DNA from: Acanthosoma haemorrhoidale | Taxonomy: Eukaryota; Arthropoda; Insecta; Hemiptera; Acanthosomatidae | Length of the DNA: 64,000 bases | Direction of reading: 5' to 3' | Assembly: GCA_930367205.1 (NCBI GenBank) | Contig: OV884012.1 | Span: 58,301,239-58,365,238, forward strand | Part shown: piece by piece, positions 1-11,622 of the stretch | How the letters are laid out: each line of letters starts with the position of its first letter | Position numbering within the stretch: position 1 is the stretch's first letter | Notes under the pieces: model-generated | The model's database searches: none | The model's input: only the letters and a program-made list of their open reading frames with translations | Told to the model about the DNA's origin: nothing | Translations under genes and position numbers: made by a program

Positions 1-422
1 CTGTGACCTGCTAGCTATGGGCAATCTTTGTTAGTCAGAGGAAAAACAACATTCTGCTACACACTAGAGGTCTAAAGAGAATGAATGGTTACGGTAAGGA
101 AGTTTTTGAAGGTGTGAAATAATGAGGAAGAATCCAAATAGGACAATCGTGTCTGGGAAGAATATAGAAAAAATCATCACACCTAAGCTAAATATAGTAC
201 CCATATGGTTGGTGTCTTACAAAATAACAAGTCAATTGAGTTGAGGTGATTTTCATCAATTTACAGGAGTTGACAAGTGGTGACATCATCTCATCAATAC
301 AAAGCTTACCGGTGTAATTTATTTATTACATTTAATAATATATAAATAAATGATTTTATTTACATTTCATGGATATTTACTTGCATATCGAAATACATAT
401 ATCGATACAGATATATATTAAA
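1..422. other. AT-rich, nothing recognised
   Basis: No coding similarity, RNA gene or repeat structure recognised. Confidence 0.5.
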
Positions 423-1220
423 TCTGATATACAACTGTATCCGAATACTCCGAAACTGTAAAACAAAATATAAATGCTGTATCTTTTCTAAGAAAGGGTA
501 TATTCGTTTATAGATTTACCTGACTTGGCCCAAAACGCCACGCAGATACGCTCTAGTTGAATAATTAGAATATTTGAATCGTAGGGATGCCATCCAACCA
601 TTAAACCACTGACCGATTTGATTTCACTATCAAATTCTGAGCATAATGCATTAGCGGTAATTTACACTAAATTATACTTTACTCAAGAACACTCAATTTA
701 TTTTCCATTGTCCGAAATGCAATCTGAACCCTAAGTAATTTAATTTAATCGTGGTGGTCACACGGAAGGGATTCAATTATATAAAATATAAATGTCTATG
801 CAATGTATATTATTATTATATATTTTTAAAAATGTTTAACTGAATTATGAATAAATTAGATACGAATATGAACGATGAAAACGATTACAAATATCTTACT
901 ACTTACCAATATCAACTTTTTCTTACTTATTCCAACCGTGGCTTTTAAAGATGAGGAGTCCGGTCCAAGACCTCAAGGTTACACTCATCTAGGTTTAGTC
1001 ACAGAAAGATGGAGGCAGATCCAAAGCAAAGTTCTTGTGCTGCCTCGAGCCCAAGGTTATAAACCGTACTCTATGATATATAAGCCACTATCCTTAAGAA
1101 TGCTTTTTTTTTTTAAGGCCCTTTGTGTTAGTGGACATATTTTCACACTAGGCTGTGACTAAGTTAGAACGTATCCCAACAACATGTCTTGGGCCACCCG
1201 GACTCCTGAGTCTCACATCT
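423..1220. repeat. Dispersed repeat, copy A
   Basis: Unclassified interspersed repeat. Its first part (about 423-800) is similar to 60059-60420. Its second part (about 725-1220) is similar to the adjacent copy at 1226-1763. The 95-codon open frame at 875-1162 lies inside it and has a hydrophobic start, but no counterpart frame is open in the second copy. I regard it as chance. Confidence 0.6.
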
Positions 1221-1225
1221 CTTCA

Positions 1226-1763
1226 AATCTAAGCCCAAAGTAAGTAACCTTAATAAATTACCGTGGTGATCAAATGGAAGAGATATAAATTACAAATGTA
1301 TGTACACTGTATTTTATTACTAAGGTTTAATAATCTTTCACTGTAAAATGATTAAACTCTTTTAATTAGAAATGCCTGCATTTACTATGGATAAAAAATG
1401 ATGAACAGATTGCATAGATCTTACTAGCTACCAATAAACTTGAATCTTACTAATGTACATCAATGGTTTCTCTAAAGATGAGAATTATGGTCGAGGTGTT
1501 GAGCTCTTGAGACGACACAGACTCGTGGAATTTTTTTGCAGAAGGGCAGCCACGCAAGTGGCTCTCAGTAGAGCTGCCTCAGTGCCTAGCGCAGCGTCAT
1601 TCGACTCTTACTATTTCCATCTCCTGGACCAGGTCTCTTTACATTAGTAAGCGTTATTTTCGTTATGGCCCTTTATGTTCGTAGACGCATTTTCATACCC
1701 TTTACGTGACTCTACACACACTATTCTCGGGCCCCCCTGACCGCTGAATCCCATATCGCTGCT
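1226..1763. repeat. Dispersed repeat, copy B (tandem to A)
   Basis: Shares ordered blocks with copy A: CCCAAAGTAA with TGATCAAATGGAAG near 1232-1278, TCTAAAGATGAG near 1471, GGCCCTTT.TGTT near 1668, and a GGGCC..CC block near 1728-1758. The best similarity at the start of copy B is to the distant copy at 60329-60545. Confidence 0.55.
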
Positions 1764-2052
1764 GGCACTTAATTCCCAGGTACAAAACAAGGGTTGTAAA
1801 CTGTCAAATCGTCCAGCCATTAAACGATACTCCGCAGCAGATGGCACCCTTGATTTCCGTCGGGGAAATCGGTTCACGCCCAAAAAGGGTTTATTGCATT
1901 TCCGACTTCCAGGCGTTTATGGCAGTCAGCCTTTGCCCCACTTTTACAATCTCTGTCTCTTAACATTACTTATAATTTTACAAGACATTCCCCCATGTCG
2001 GGGGTCGAAGATATAACACTACGTGGACAGACGAAAACCTACTTGACTTGCT

Positions 2053-2160
2053 GAAGTAGAGTATCTCTCTTTGAGTAATACGCAATGAAACTAAACATAT
2101 TGCTGACCATGCAAAGAATCAAAGGTAAAACGAATATAACCCACAGTAAGATGCCATTAA
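2053..2160. repeat. Direct repeat, left copy
   Basis: Pairs with 3014-3125. Both carry TAGAGTATCTCTCTTTGA, AAACTAA.CATATT, ATGCAAAGAATCA and CCCACAGTAAG..GCC in the same order and orientation, about 960 bp apart. Confidence 0.7.
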
Positions 2161-3013
2161 TAGCGTAGCTCACGAAAATCCCCCCCCCCCAAAAAAAGTT
2201 AAAAATTCAATTTCCTTAACGAATGCGGCTATGAAGAACAAGTGAAGCCGGTGAGACTAACAGCTATTGATAGCTGGTTTCGATCACAGGTACTGTGAGA
2301 CAATCCATCTTGGTGGTGGGTAAGCATTAGGGACAGGCAGGTGATTGAATAAGGCGATTGTGAGGTGTGAGATATGACGCGATGGCATCTGATAATTGAA
2401 GGGCGCACTAGGGCCACACACACACACAGGGCCGATTAAAAACAATCAGCAGATATCAGGTACGGCTGATATGCTAAGGAGGGTGTAAATCACCCCGCAC
2501 CCCCGCCGATAATGGCTCCCCTATTCAGCCCGTCGGTACTTGTCTAGCTACGTGAGCCACCAAAAGACAAACTCCATCCTACTTTATTTTTCAACTACAC
2601 TTCGCCTGTTGATCATCTGCTCTAAACATTTTATAAATGCAGGTTTGCCCAAGAATCAATTTTCACTTTATTTTTGGTGTTACTTAATTTTTTTTTAATC
2701 ACTAACATGCTTTTTGAGCAATTTTGAATTAGATTGTATTTAATTGGGAATATATATCCAATAAAATTAAGGACGTAAAACTTAAATAAATGGAGTCCAC
2801 AGTTAATAAATAATAGGCGATTTTGTTTTTTAAATGCTTATTACATGATTGTAAAAAAACTATTCAGTGCTTTTTTTCATCTCACTGCTCTACTCTATGA
2901 CTCATCCTAGTATTAAACATTATCGTGGCCTAAGTCTAGATGACAGCTAAAAAGGTTTATTGTAATTTTTATCTTTTCCTCATCCATCAGGTTACACCGC
3001 GATTGGCTGAAAG
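2161..3013. other. Spacer between the two direct repeats
   Basis: Contains homopolymer C and A runs near 2181-2197, a short CA microsatellite near 2417-2427, and a GC-richer patch at 2420-2560. No coding similarity recognised. Confidence 0.4.
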
Positions 3014-3125
3014 TACGTAGAGTATCTCTCTTTGAACCCCATGACACGTAATTAAACTAAGCATATTACTAAGTATGCAAAGAATCAGCGGTAAAATGAA
3101 TATGAGAACCCACAGTAAGGTGCCT
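3014..3125. repeat. Direct repeat, right copy
   Basis: Right member of the pair with 2053-2160. The blocks are the same, with small indels. Confidence 0.7.
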
Positions 3126-6100
3126 TATCAAAGCAGACTTTCTTGCTGATACTCTAAAAGAAATTTTTGAAAGAAGTTACAAACACAATGTTTCAAACTT
3201 CGTTCTCATTTGCATGTAAATGTGCATGCTCTGAAATGTAGCGTTGAAGAAATATTAGTGATAGAGCTTTTGAAAAACTTTTGATATTAATTAACAAATA
3301 TTATATCATCAGACACATTTAAGACACTTTGGCTCGTTGCACGGTGGGTCAAAGTACCTATTTAGATTTTTTTCCCCACGGGAAAATCATTTTAGGAATC
3401 ACGGGCCTCGAAAATACGTAATACGATTTCGGCAAACTCTGCACTCATTTTTACTAAGCTATTCTCAGCCCCTGCCTTTGTGTGTTGCTGTCAACATCTC
3501 CCGTTTATTATGGATGTTAGATCCTTAGGTATTGTAAACTTACATCACATTGTTTCATTGGCAAGATCATGGGTGCAAAGTTAATTGCATAAACAAATTT
3601 TGTTTTTTTACCCCATTTAAAGTTATTTTTCTTTAACGAAATTTGTCAAAATATACCTTTATCCAAAAGCATCCAAGATGATTGATTCCTTTTTTATCCA
3701 ATGACATACAATTCCATGTCATTCAAGAAACTGAATGCGATTTTTTGGGTTTAGGTAGTTTTTACGACCCTTAAGTGCTCAATCTAGCCCCGTAGGGATA
3801 GATAAAAAAAAATGGGTTCGGTAGCGAAAGGTGGAATAATTTTTATTTTTAGGTATGTTGTATATATCGTGAAAAATACAAGTTTTCGACCTCCCTCCCC
3901 CCTTGGGCGTTTTCTATCCTATGAAAAAAAATACTTTTTACAGTTTTTCCACAGTAACCCGTTTCCAGTGCCGTTTAGGCATAACAATATCATCACAAAT
4001 TTAAAAAACGTTAAATTTTCTGCAAGTTTTATATGTAACATATTTGAAATTTTCGATGAGATACTGAGATACGGGGCCATGAAAATCTGCCAACATGTTA
4101 AAAAAAGTTAGATATGTTAGATGGTTTCGCCTTTATGCAAATGTAAAATGCATAATAACCAATCTTGTAGAAGATTAAATTTTCTACAAGATGCATACAA
4201 AATATTTATATTTAATCCCAACAGATACCGACAAATGTTCCGTTAACAATTTTAGAGAAAGCCTGCAAATAACATCTTCGAAAAACATGCAGGAAACTTA
4301 ATGCTCTTTAAAATTGGTAATGACAACTCGTTTGCCTGAAATACACTGGAAGAGAGTTACTGAGGAAAAACTGGAAAAAGCACTTTTTTTTCAAGATGGT
4401 GGAAACCATACAAGGGGGGAGGAGGTCAAACACATGAATTTTTTACGAGGGGGTCAATACGTTCAACATATCTGAAAATCTAAATTACCTCACTATTTGC
4501 AATCCAAACTGAAATCACTTCTGGGCTATGATGACCCAAAATGAAGCAAAATTTAGCGAATTATCATTGAATGAAAAAAGACAGTTGTTTACATTCTGAT
4601 TCAGATTCAATGAATTCTCTTAGTGATGAATTGTTCATAAGGACTCATTCATTGTTCATAGATATTTCTCCTACCACATTTATGCTATCATCTTATGAAT
4701 GCATTTTTCTGTGTAAATTCGCCTTTTCTTTTTTGTAGTGTTTTTATTTTCTTTGCATTAATTGTACAAAGCCCTAAGTAGGTTGATACCAATTCAATTC
4801 TGTATTTTTTCTCTTTTTAATTAAAACCATCACAAATAAATCGTTTTGATCTTTAATGTTGCAAATGCTTTTTTATTTTTCTGATACCTACTATTAATAA
4901 AACATTGATACCTGTATTTAATTTGAGTTCCCAATCTATTTCATGTTAATTACTCTCCTTATAACAGCGTTGACGGGTGAGAAAAAGAAAAACTAATCGT
5001 GAATTGAAACAAACGCATGCTAACTTGATTTGTAAGTAACTCCATTGCAACAACGAAAAATACTTTGTTAGTAGAACGGTTCATCCTACTGTTAATACTA
5101 ATATTTTTTTATGTCTACTATTTTATACCTAAATGATTTTATTAGATTTAGTGTGCAAAAATACCTATTAATAGGCCTCATTTGAGGTTTTTTCAGTTCG
5201 TCGCGATCGTAAAGGTTTCGTCCATCTAAATCCTTTTATCCATTGTGCGTCGTGAACGATCAAAGGCATCAGGTTAACAGATAAGGAAAGGGGTCTTTGT
5301 TAAAGAGGAAGCCGTAATCTTGGCAAGGAAAGTTACGAATTGCGATAGTGTTTTAGTCATTTTGTTGTCGATCAGTTATATTAGCGGCTGGACAGAAACC
5401 AACGTTTTTAGAGTTCTAATCCGGCCGATTATTGTTTCTCAAATATTTATTCGAATTCACACAATCACACATAAAAATACAACAAGCTAGTGATCACTTT
5501 GTAAATGACGTGTATATAAATTTTTGTTCTTCACTGTTTACAGATTAATTAATTGCATGTGCCCTCCTATAGCACAGAGTGTAGTTTCATATTTTTTATG
5601 TTTTTTTAAACTTATGGGTTCAGTTTCATGAGCTATGGACGCCTCAACAAGTTACACCCCTTACTCACCTTTATGTCCGTTTAAAAACACGTGGTTTTGT
5701 TAATTATAATAAATAAACAATAATCATTTATTTACACTAAAAAGTTCGGAATTTTTAATTTATTAATTGTGTATTGATTTTGGAAAGTTTTGCATTTGTC
5801 CGGGATAGAAAAGGCATCTTGTATAAGCTGGCATCTGTTTGCTTTGTTTATTTTTCTGTCTATGGATCACGTTTGGAAAAGAAAACAACCTGAATCTGTA
5901 ATTTTAAGCACCAGAGCAAAAGATAAATCTATGTTGCGTAGCAGAATTTTGCTGATCTACTTTTAGTACCTTTTCTACCAAATAAATTTCCTTATAAACT
6001 TTAACTATCTGAAAATTTAATTATTTTCCTCTTACAGAAATCATTTGTCAAGGCTATAAATAATTTTGGTTCAATTCCTTTCTAGATGTAGCTAGTTTCA

Positions 6101-6300
6101 TGTTTACTTATTTAAATTTACTCAATTTTTATTTTATTTTATTCTCCATCATTGCCTTAGAAGCTTTGTTAAAAGCAAATGAGCCCTTATAAAAATAAAA
6201 CTACCACATTCTAGTTAGCTCTAGATAGTGTGGTTTATGGTATTATTGAAGTTAAGGAAGCCAACGTACAGAAAGATAACGCCTTTATTATTAGTCAGTA
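3126..6300. other. Intergenic, no gene recognised
   Basis: AT-rich with poly-A, poly-T and short poly-C runs. Open frames such as 3337-3528 and 3812-4111 have no recognisable motif and low-complexity composition. Nothing supportable. Confidence 0.5.
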
Positions 6301-6304
6301 TTGG

Positions 6305-6690
6305 AGCCGACTGCGATAGATTGGAAGAGTGGCTGAAAGGAAACCATTAGGTCCTCGGTTCAAGTCCCGCCCTTGCCGCATTAAACTGCCAACTTCTATC
6401 GGTATTGGACCATGTTCTGGAATCTTCTTCCTTCGCCATTAAAGAAGAGGCAACCACGCGGAAGCTGGCTAGCAGCGCCTGTCCTGGCTGGCTAATTGAT
6501 ACCGTGGCTTCATGAACCACGGATCCGATGGAGCGTGGGCCCATTGTCATGAAGCAGGACAACTATCGCGGCATTAGTGGCTCTCAGCTCTGTAGGACAA
6601 TGGCTAGGGCGTGGCTCGGCGCCACTGGCTAGCCTTGTACCGGCACACCGTTTTCGATAGCTACATCTCCTTACTTCTCTTCTCCCTTAG
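6305..6690 (+). mobile_element. tRNA-derived SINE-like element
   Basis: A GC-rich island in AT-rich DNA. It starts with a tRNA-like head: an A-box-like TGGAAGAGTGGC at about 6322-6333 and a good B-box GGTTCAAGTCC at 6357-6367, spaced as in a RNA polymerase III internal promoter. A longer GC-rich body with no tRNA similarity follows. The head does not fold into a clean tRNA as far as I can see, so it is not called a tRNA gene. The reverse strand reads GLEPRT across the B-box, which is an artefact. Confidence 0.55.
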
Positions 6691-7936
6691 TATTCGTATG
6701 TGTAATCATCCCACTTTTTAATAGCAATTAACACTAGCAGACCTTGATCAGTTCCCTTGTCAATTTCGCCTCAACTATCAAACATGTACAGTCTGTAGTA
6801 CGGAGGAGGTTGAACTTCCAGAGGAAATCCACATTCGCCATCTAGCGGGAGAGGAGGGGAACGATTGAGCTTTGTATGGCTTGCCACATGGCAAAGAGAT
6901 TTGAGAAATGAAATAGGAAGGATGTGTTTTAAATTGTGGAGTTCTATATTAAATATTGTATATATGAGATTTTACATTTAAGGATAAATTGAGAATTTAT
7001 TATTTGTATGAAAATTAATTATTTATTTTGTTAGGGACGTATGCTAGTAGATTGTTTCCAGAACCAAGTTTTAATTATTATTATTATTCCCTTTTATATC
7101 AATAGTGCGTTGGGATATACTTATATTAAATAGTATTATTATTTTTTATTTCTATTATTACTGTTTCCTTGTAATCAAGGAATTTATTATGATAACCCAG
7201 TTTATCACATATATTATCATAGTTTATGATCACCCGTTCTCCAATAGGGAATAATTCTGCAACCAATTCTGCTTCTACTTGAAGCTTGAAATAGAGCAGG
7301 ACTTTGATAATTTTCAATTCCGTGTCTGAAATGAAACAACTTTGAAATCTCAAGCTGGGTACTGACTTGTGTGATCATGACCGGATTGACTGGTGAGAAT
7401 GGGTTATGCACTGTGATTGAGGCAACTCCCCGTCAATAAATGATTAGTCCGATTCATACAATTTACAATTTATTACAGAATCTCTCACGCTCACAGGCCT
7501 GTTGGAGTTATATGCATTTTTATACAATAAATTGACACGCTCAAGCGAACCATGTTGTTTTCAAGTCAGACCATGAAAACATTTTCCTTTTTTAGTTTTT
7601 ATCTAAATCTATAATAATCATTAGATCGTCAAATTCATCAAATGTACTGTTATTCGAGACTAGATGGTAGGCGTATGAGAAATAAATCACACATTGGTAT
7701 TGCCAGCCATAATGTGAAGTAGAATTTCAGAATTTGCTTAATGCAGTCTCATTCATCTCTTCCTCTAGCCTGAATTTTACGTTTTGTTGTGTACAAGCTT
7801 CCTAACGTAACAGTTATCATGGAGTTGCAAGCTATCGAACAAGTGGATGAGTAAACTATTTTTTTTATTTTAAAAGTTCTTTCTACTGATTACTAGGCTA
7901 GATATCTATAAACGTTACTCAATAATAAGTTGGTAG
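6691..7936. other. Intergenic, nothing recognised
   Basis: AT-rich, no recognisable coding or RNA feature. Confidence 0.5.
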
Positions 7937-8394
7937 TTTAACAATAATTTTTTTTTTTTTTTTTTTTCTTGGCTCTCTAATTATAAGATTAAGGATGAGG
8001 GAAAAATAAAGGAATGTTTGGGTTGAGCGGATCCTTGTACTAGGAGTACCTACTTGAAGGTGGTGTGAGGGAACTAAGGAGTGCGGGAAGCCTCAGTAGA
8101 GGTTGATAGTTGCGGTACAGTGGTGAGAGTCCACTGGTGGCTGGGCCTAGAGTCCCTCTAGGCATGTAGTGCAGTCTTATTTAGTCAGATAGCAATGTTG
8201 GGTGCCCGTTATAGGGCTTGTTGTTGGTGGGCCAAGCGCCGTGATGTCCACCATTTGGTCTGCTTTACCAGATCTTGAGAGTTGCCCCATCTTGCCGGTA
8301 GCGGTGGGGGTGTCATGTCTCGGAATAGAGGGTTTTGGCTATGTTTCATCGAGCCAAAGAACTTGATGTGTCTTCTTTGGATTTTAACAATAAT
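7937..8394 (-). mobile_element. 5'-truncated Jockey-like LINE with poly(A) and target-site duplication
   Basis: TTTAACAATAAT occurs at 7937-7948 and again at 8383-8394, a perfect 12-bp target-site duplication. Between them, read on the minus strand, is the C-terminal coding end of a LINE (RRHIKFFGSMKHS), a 3' UTR, and a long A tail, seen as a T run at about 7949-7967. This is the classic product of target-primed reverse transcription. The same coding end and 3' UTR recur on the plus strand at 13800-14290. Only about 430 bp of the element was copied, so it is dead on arrival. Confidence 0.85.
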
Positions 8395-9595
8395 CGAAAC
8401 TACGAGAAAGAACATTAGAAAGATACACACTAAAATATTGGGAAATAAAAAAAAACAAAAAAAAAAAATTATGAACAGAAGCAAGTTCAATTCGTTGAAT
8501 GCAAGATTTTATTTCTTAGAAAACTTTTGATATTGTTATCAATTATGAATACTCTTCGCAAAAGTACATGTGGATGTGTTCATTTTCCTCAAGCTATCGA
8601 TACCAGTTGATAAACCGAGTTATTATAGAGGTATGTCTGCAGTAGGCTACTGGAATCACAAGGAGTCTGTACAATACAATACGTGATTAAATGAAAACTA
8701 AAATTAAATTAATACAAAAAACATACAATGTATATCTTATTAGTAGTATTTCATCTACATTGGGCATTGATTAGATTAATGATTTTATGTTGTAAATAAG
8801 GGCTGACTCAATGCTCTAATTCACTCCTGTGAACATAATGTAAGAATTGAGGAAAGTAAGCCTGCATCTGTGACAATAGGCTACACGCATAACACTGCTA
8901 TGCCTGAACGTATCGTGCCAGCCAAGCAGGGATTTCTGTTCCCTCAACCATCCTTATATTTTCATAGTTCAAGCTTATTGTTTCTAATAGATTTGATAAA
9001 AATGTGCTAAAAATGAAGTTCTTCAATAGTTTGTTCATAAAAGCAATTACGATTATGAATACCTCTTTCTAAGATTGATCGACTAAGTTTAAATTGACTA
9101 CGTTACACAGGTTTACGTGTAATTTTACAAATGTCACTCGTCATTATAGTTATAATTCTGATCCGTGCCTATTAAAACCTATTTAGAACGGTCTGAACCA
9201 ACTATGGCTGGTAGCCAAGTAGGTTATTCATTATATAAAATAATCTACGTGGCTATTATATACAAAGCAAATCAAAGAATGGTTTATTTTCAGTGTTATT
9301 GTTGTAAAAAATTAAAGCAACATGTTTACCCCCCAAAAAAAAAAAAAAAATGATCTTGAACAGAACTAACACAATGATCTAATTTAATTTTTTCAGTGTC
9401 ATGAATATAAAACTGGGTGGGATATTTTGTCACATAATTGACTGTAACAAATTTTGTCTCAAGCGCTTTCGATGGCTATTACAATCTTTTAAAATTATTT
9501 TATCTTTTATTTCTTTTAAAATCTTATTCTTTTATCTTTGATTCTTATTGTTCTAGAAGAAATGAACTTAAAATTAAAATTTAGAAATAAAGTAG
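8395..9595. other. Intergenic, nothing recognised
   Basis: AT-rich with poly-A runs (8450-8468, 9337-9350). No gene supported. Confidence 0.5.
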
Positions 9596-9845
9596 GCTCA
9601 CGACAAGGATGGCTCCAAGACCTGATAGTCTGGTTGAGATGTTGAGTAACCCTGAAGTCGGCCTAAAGTGAATATGAGGAGGATACCTGATGATACAGTG
9701 AGTCCTCGGGAAGACCGGAGCGATACCTGATTAAGCAGTGAGTCGTTCCACTGGGAAGTACCTGCCTACAGTGAGCTACCTCTGAGTATCCGAGTAGTAG
9801 ACCGGTTGCTGAAGGCAAGTGCGTATGAAAAACCGATGAGCGCAT
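9596..9845. repeat. GC-rich island with internal degenerate repeats
   Basis: About 250 bp of balanced composition in AT-rich surroundings. It holds three imperfect units of 30-40 bp containing TACCTG, then ACAGTGAG or GCAGTGAG, starting near 9685, 9726 and 9758. It is probably the 3' end of an unclassified transposable element. No coding sequence recognised. Confidence 0.45.
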
Positions 9846-10940
9846 TTTTCCAACGAATATTAGTTTTAATGATCTTAAACTTTATTTTTTTCTTTCTTAA
9901 ATATTAATTCCATGCCTCCATATTTTTTTTTTACAGTGTAAGCTATCAATCACTTAGAAAAATGGTATTACTGTGAGCTGTGAATTATTTTTTTAAAGAT
10001 ATTTTTTATTATATTTTTTAGAAATTTTTAGAGATAAACACTTTATCAATCTTCTCAGTAAGTTCATATTTCGTCTATGTGCAGCTTCTTTTGTAATATA
10101 CGTTTGTTGTTTAGAATTTTTCGCTAAATCTCCTCATGAATTACAGAAAAAACAAAATGACTCATTCGGTTTTCTCCTCTTCAAACTAGTAATATGTAAA
10201 GACATTTTTCACTTTTTGCTGTAAAAAATATTACATGTACAATAGAAAAGGAAAACGATTTAATAGTTACTTAACTGATGTTTCGGATCGACTTTACTAC
10301 CTCTCACGCGGCTGTACAATGAATAAGGTGGCAGTGGCTGGTGGAAGGGGTAGAATTATCTGAGGTGTACGAATTACTTGACAGACCCTGCTCATCATAT
10401 TTTTTCTACCCAACTGCCTGCACTATACAGTAGTTCTATCTTTCCTAAATAAAGCATAGGGTCCCTGTTCGTCAGGTGCCAGTTATATCTCCAAAATTAT
10501 CGAGAGCCTTTTAAAAACTTTATTACTCCAAAAACCTAAAAATAAAACTTACATGACTAACTTAAAACTAGTGGTGGACAAACGAGTGGTGGTGTCTGGA
10601 AAGGCAGGGTTTATAAAGCGTTTCTGAAATAGTGGACTAGGGTTAAGACTTAACAGGACCATATATTGGCATGAGGGTGAATGAAATATAACAGAGCACA
10701 TCTAAATTAATATCAGTAAGAAAGCTTCAGACTTATGTTCAACAATATAGGGGAGGAATGACTTGATGTCCTCTGCCTTCATACCAGACATGCTTACTAT
10801 TCATATTCACTGGCTGTGACCATAGTCTAGGTTGTGAATCAATAAATACATTACTAAAAACTAAAAAAATGTTTTCATAAAATAAACTTTTGAGAGCTAT
10901 CGGATATTTAGTTTGTTTACGTATACTTAAAACAATACTT
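9846..10940. other. Intergenic, nothing recognised
   Basis: AT-rich, with a slightly GC-richer patch at 10270-10400. Nothing identifiable. Confidence 0.5.
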
Positions 10941-10943
10941 TTT

Positions 10944-11518
10944 TTTTAAGTCGGATTATCCCCAGTGCTTTTCAAGCTGCACACGTCTGAAATCGTTGGA
11001 GCCCTCTGTACTTGCCTTCGCTGACGACATCGCGGTGTCCAGTAGTAGCATGAACGCCAAAAAAGTCCTTCTACAGGCCGAATCAGCTTGGAATGAAATC
11101 AGCGAATAAAGTGGTGAAACACAACATTACAGTGAACACCGGAAAAACTGGATGTGTAATATTCTCATTTCAGAAGGGAAAGAAACCGCCGCTCACTTCC
11201 TATACTATAGGATCACTCAACATCAAAGTGAGCCGGCCCTTCCACTTTTTTGGTATTTTCCGAAAAAGTTATAATAGATGCACACGAAGTCTTACCGGCT
11301 CTCAAACTTCCTGACATCCACTAATGTTTCAAGGTATCCCTCTTAAGCTCAAGCAACAAGAGCATACTCAGGCTCTGCTGTACGGTGCACTGCGGGGGAT
11401 ACTCATGAAGGGCTCGGCCTACGGTGGATTCCTGATCAATCCCGCGCCCAACATGATATCAACATGCTTCCACCCTTCCCTCACCAATGGCAGCAGGTGG
11501 GCAAAGAGGTCATCATAG
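10944..11518 (+). mobile_element. Jockey-like LINE reverse-transcriptase remnant
   Basis: The reverse-transcriptase palm box reads as LAFADDIAVSSSSMNAKK near 11016-11069, followed by KHNITVNTGKTGCVIFSFQK and an IGSLNIKVS..F segment, as in the RT domain C-terminal to the YADD box. A stop codon and at least one frameshift interrupt it, and no upstream RT is present. A further open stretch at 11324-11518 (YGALRGILM) probably belongs to the same element. Inactive. Confidence 0.7.
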
Positions 11519-11523
11519 GTAGA

Positions 11524-11622
11524 TACGAGGGTGGTCTGAAAAGTTTCCGACCTAACAAAGCTTTTATTTATTTTATTATCATCTTCATGTTGAGGTCGGA
11601 AACTTTTCAGACCACCTGTGTA
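11524..11622. mobile_element. Mariner-derived MITE (95 bp) with TA target duplication
   Basis: Flanked by TA on both sides. The left end, CGAGGGTGGTCTGAAA followed by AGTTTCCGACCTAACA, and the right end, ATCTTCATGTTGAGGTCGG followed by AAAC, match the two ends of the mariner at 60831-62127. The two ends are inverted repeats separated by only about 40 bp of AT-rich DNA. This fits an internally deleted mariner mobilised in trans by transposase. Confidence 0.88.

Noticed and set aside
875..1162. 95-codon ORF with a hydrophobic, signal-peptide-like start
   Set aside because: It lies inside a dispersed repeat, the neighbouring copy does not keep the frame, and the protein has no known motif.
2417..2427. 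CA dinucleotide run
   Set aside because: Too short to be a notable microsatellite.
6347..6562. Minus-strand ORF ending AARAGLEPRT
   Set aside because: GLEPRT is the reverse reading of the B-box in the SINE-like element, a common false protein in insect annotations.
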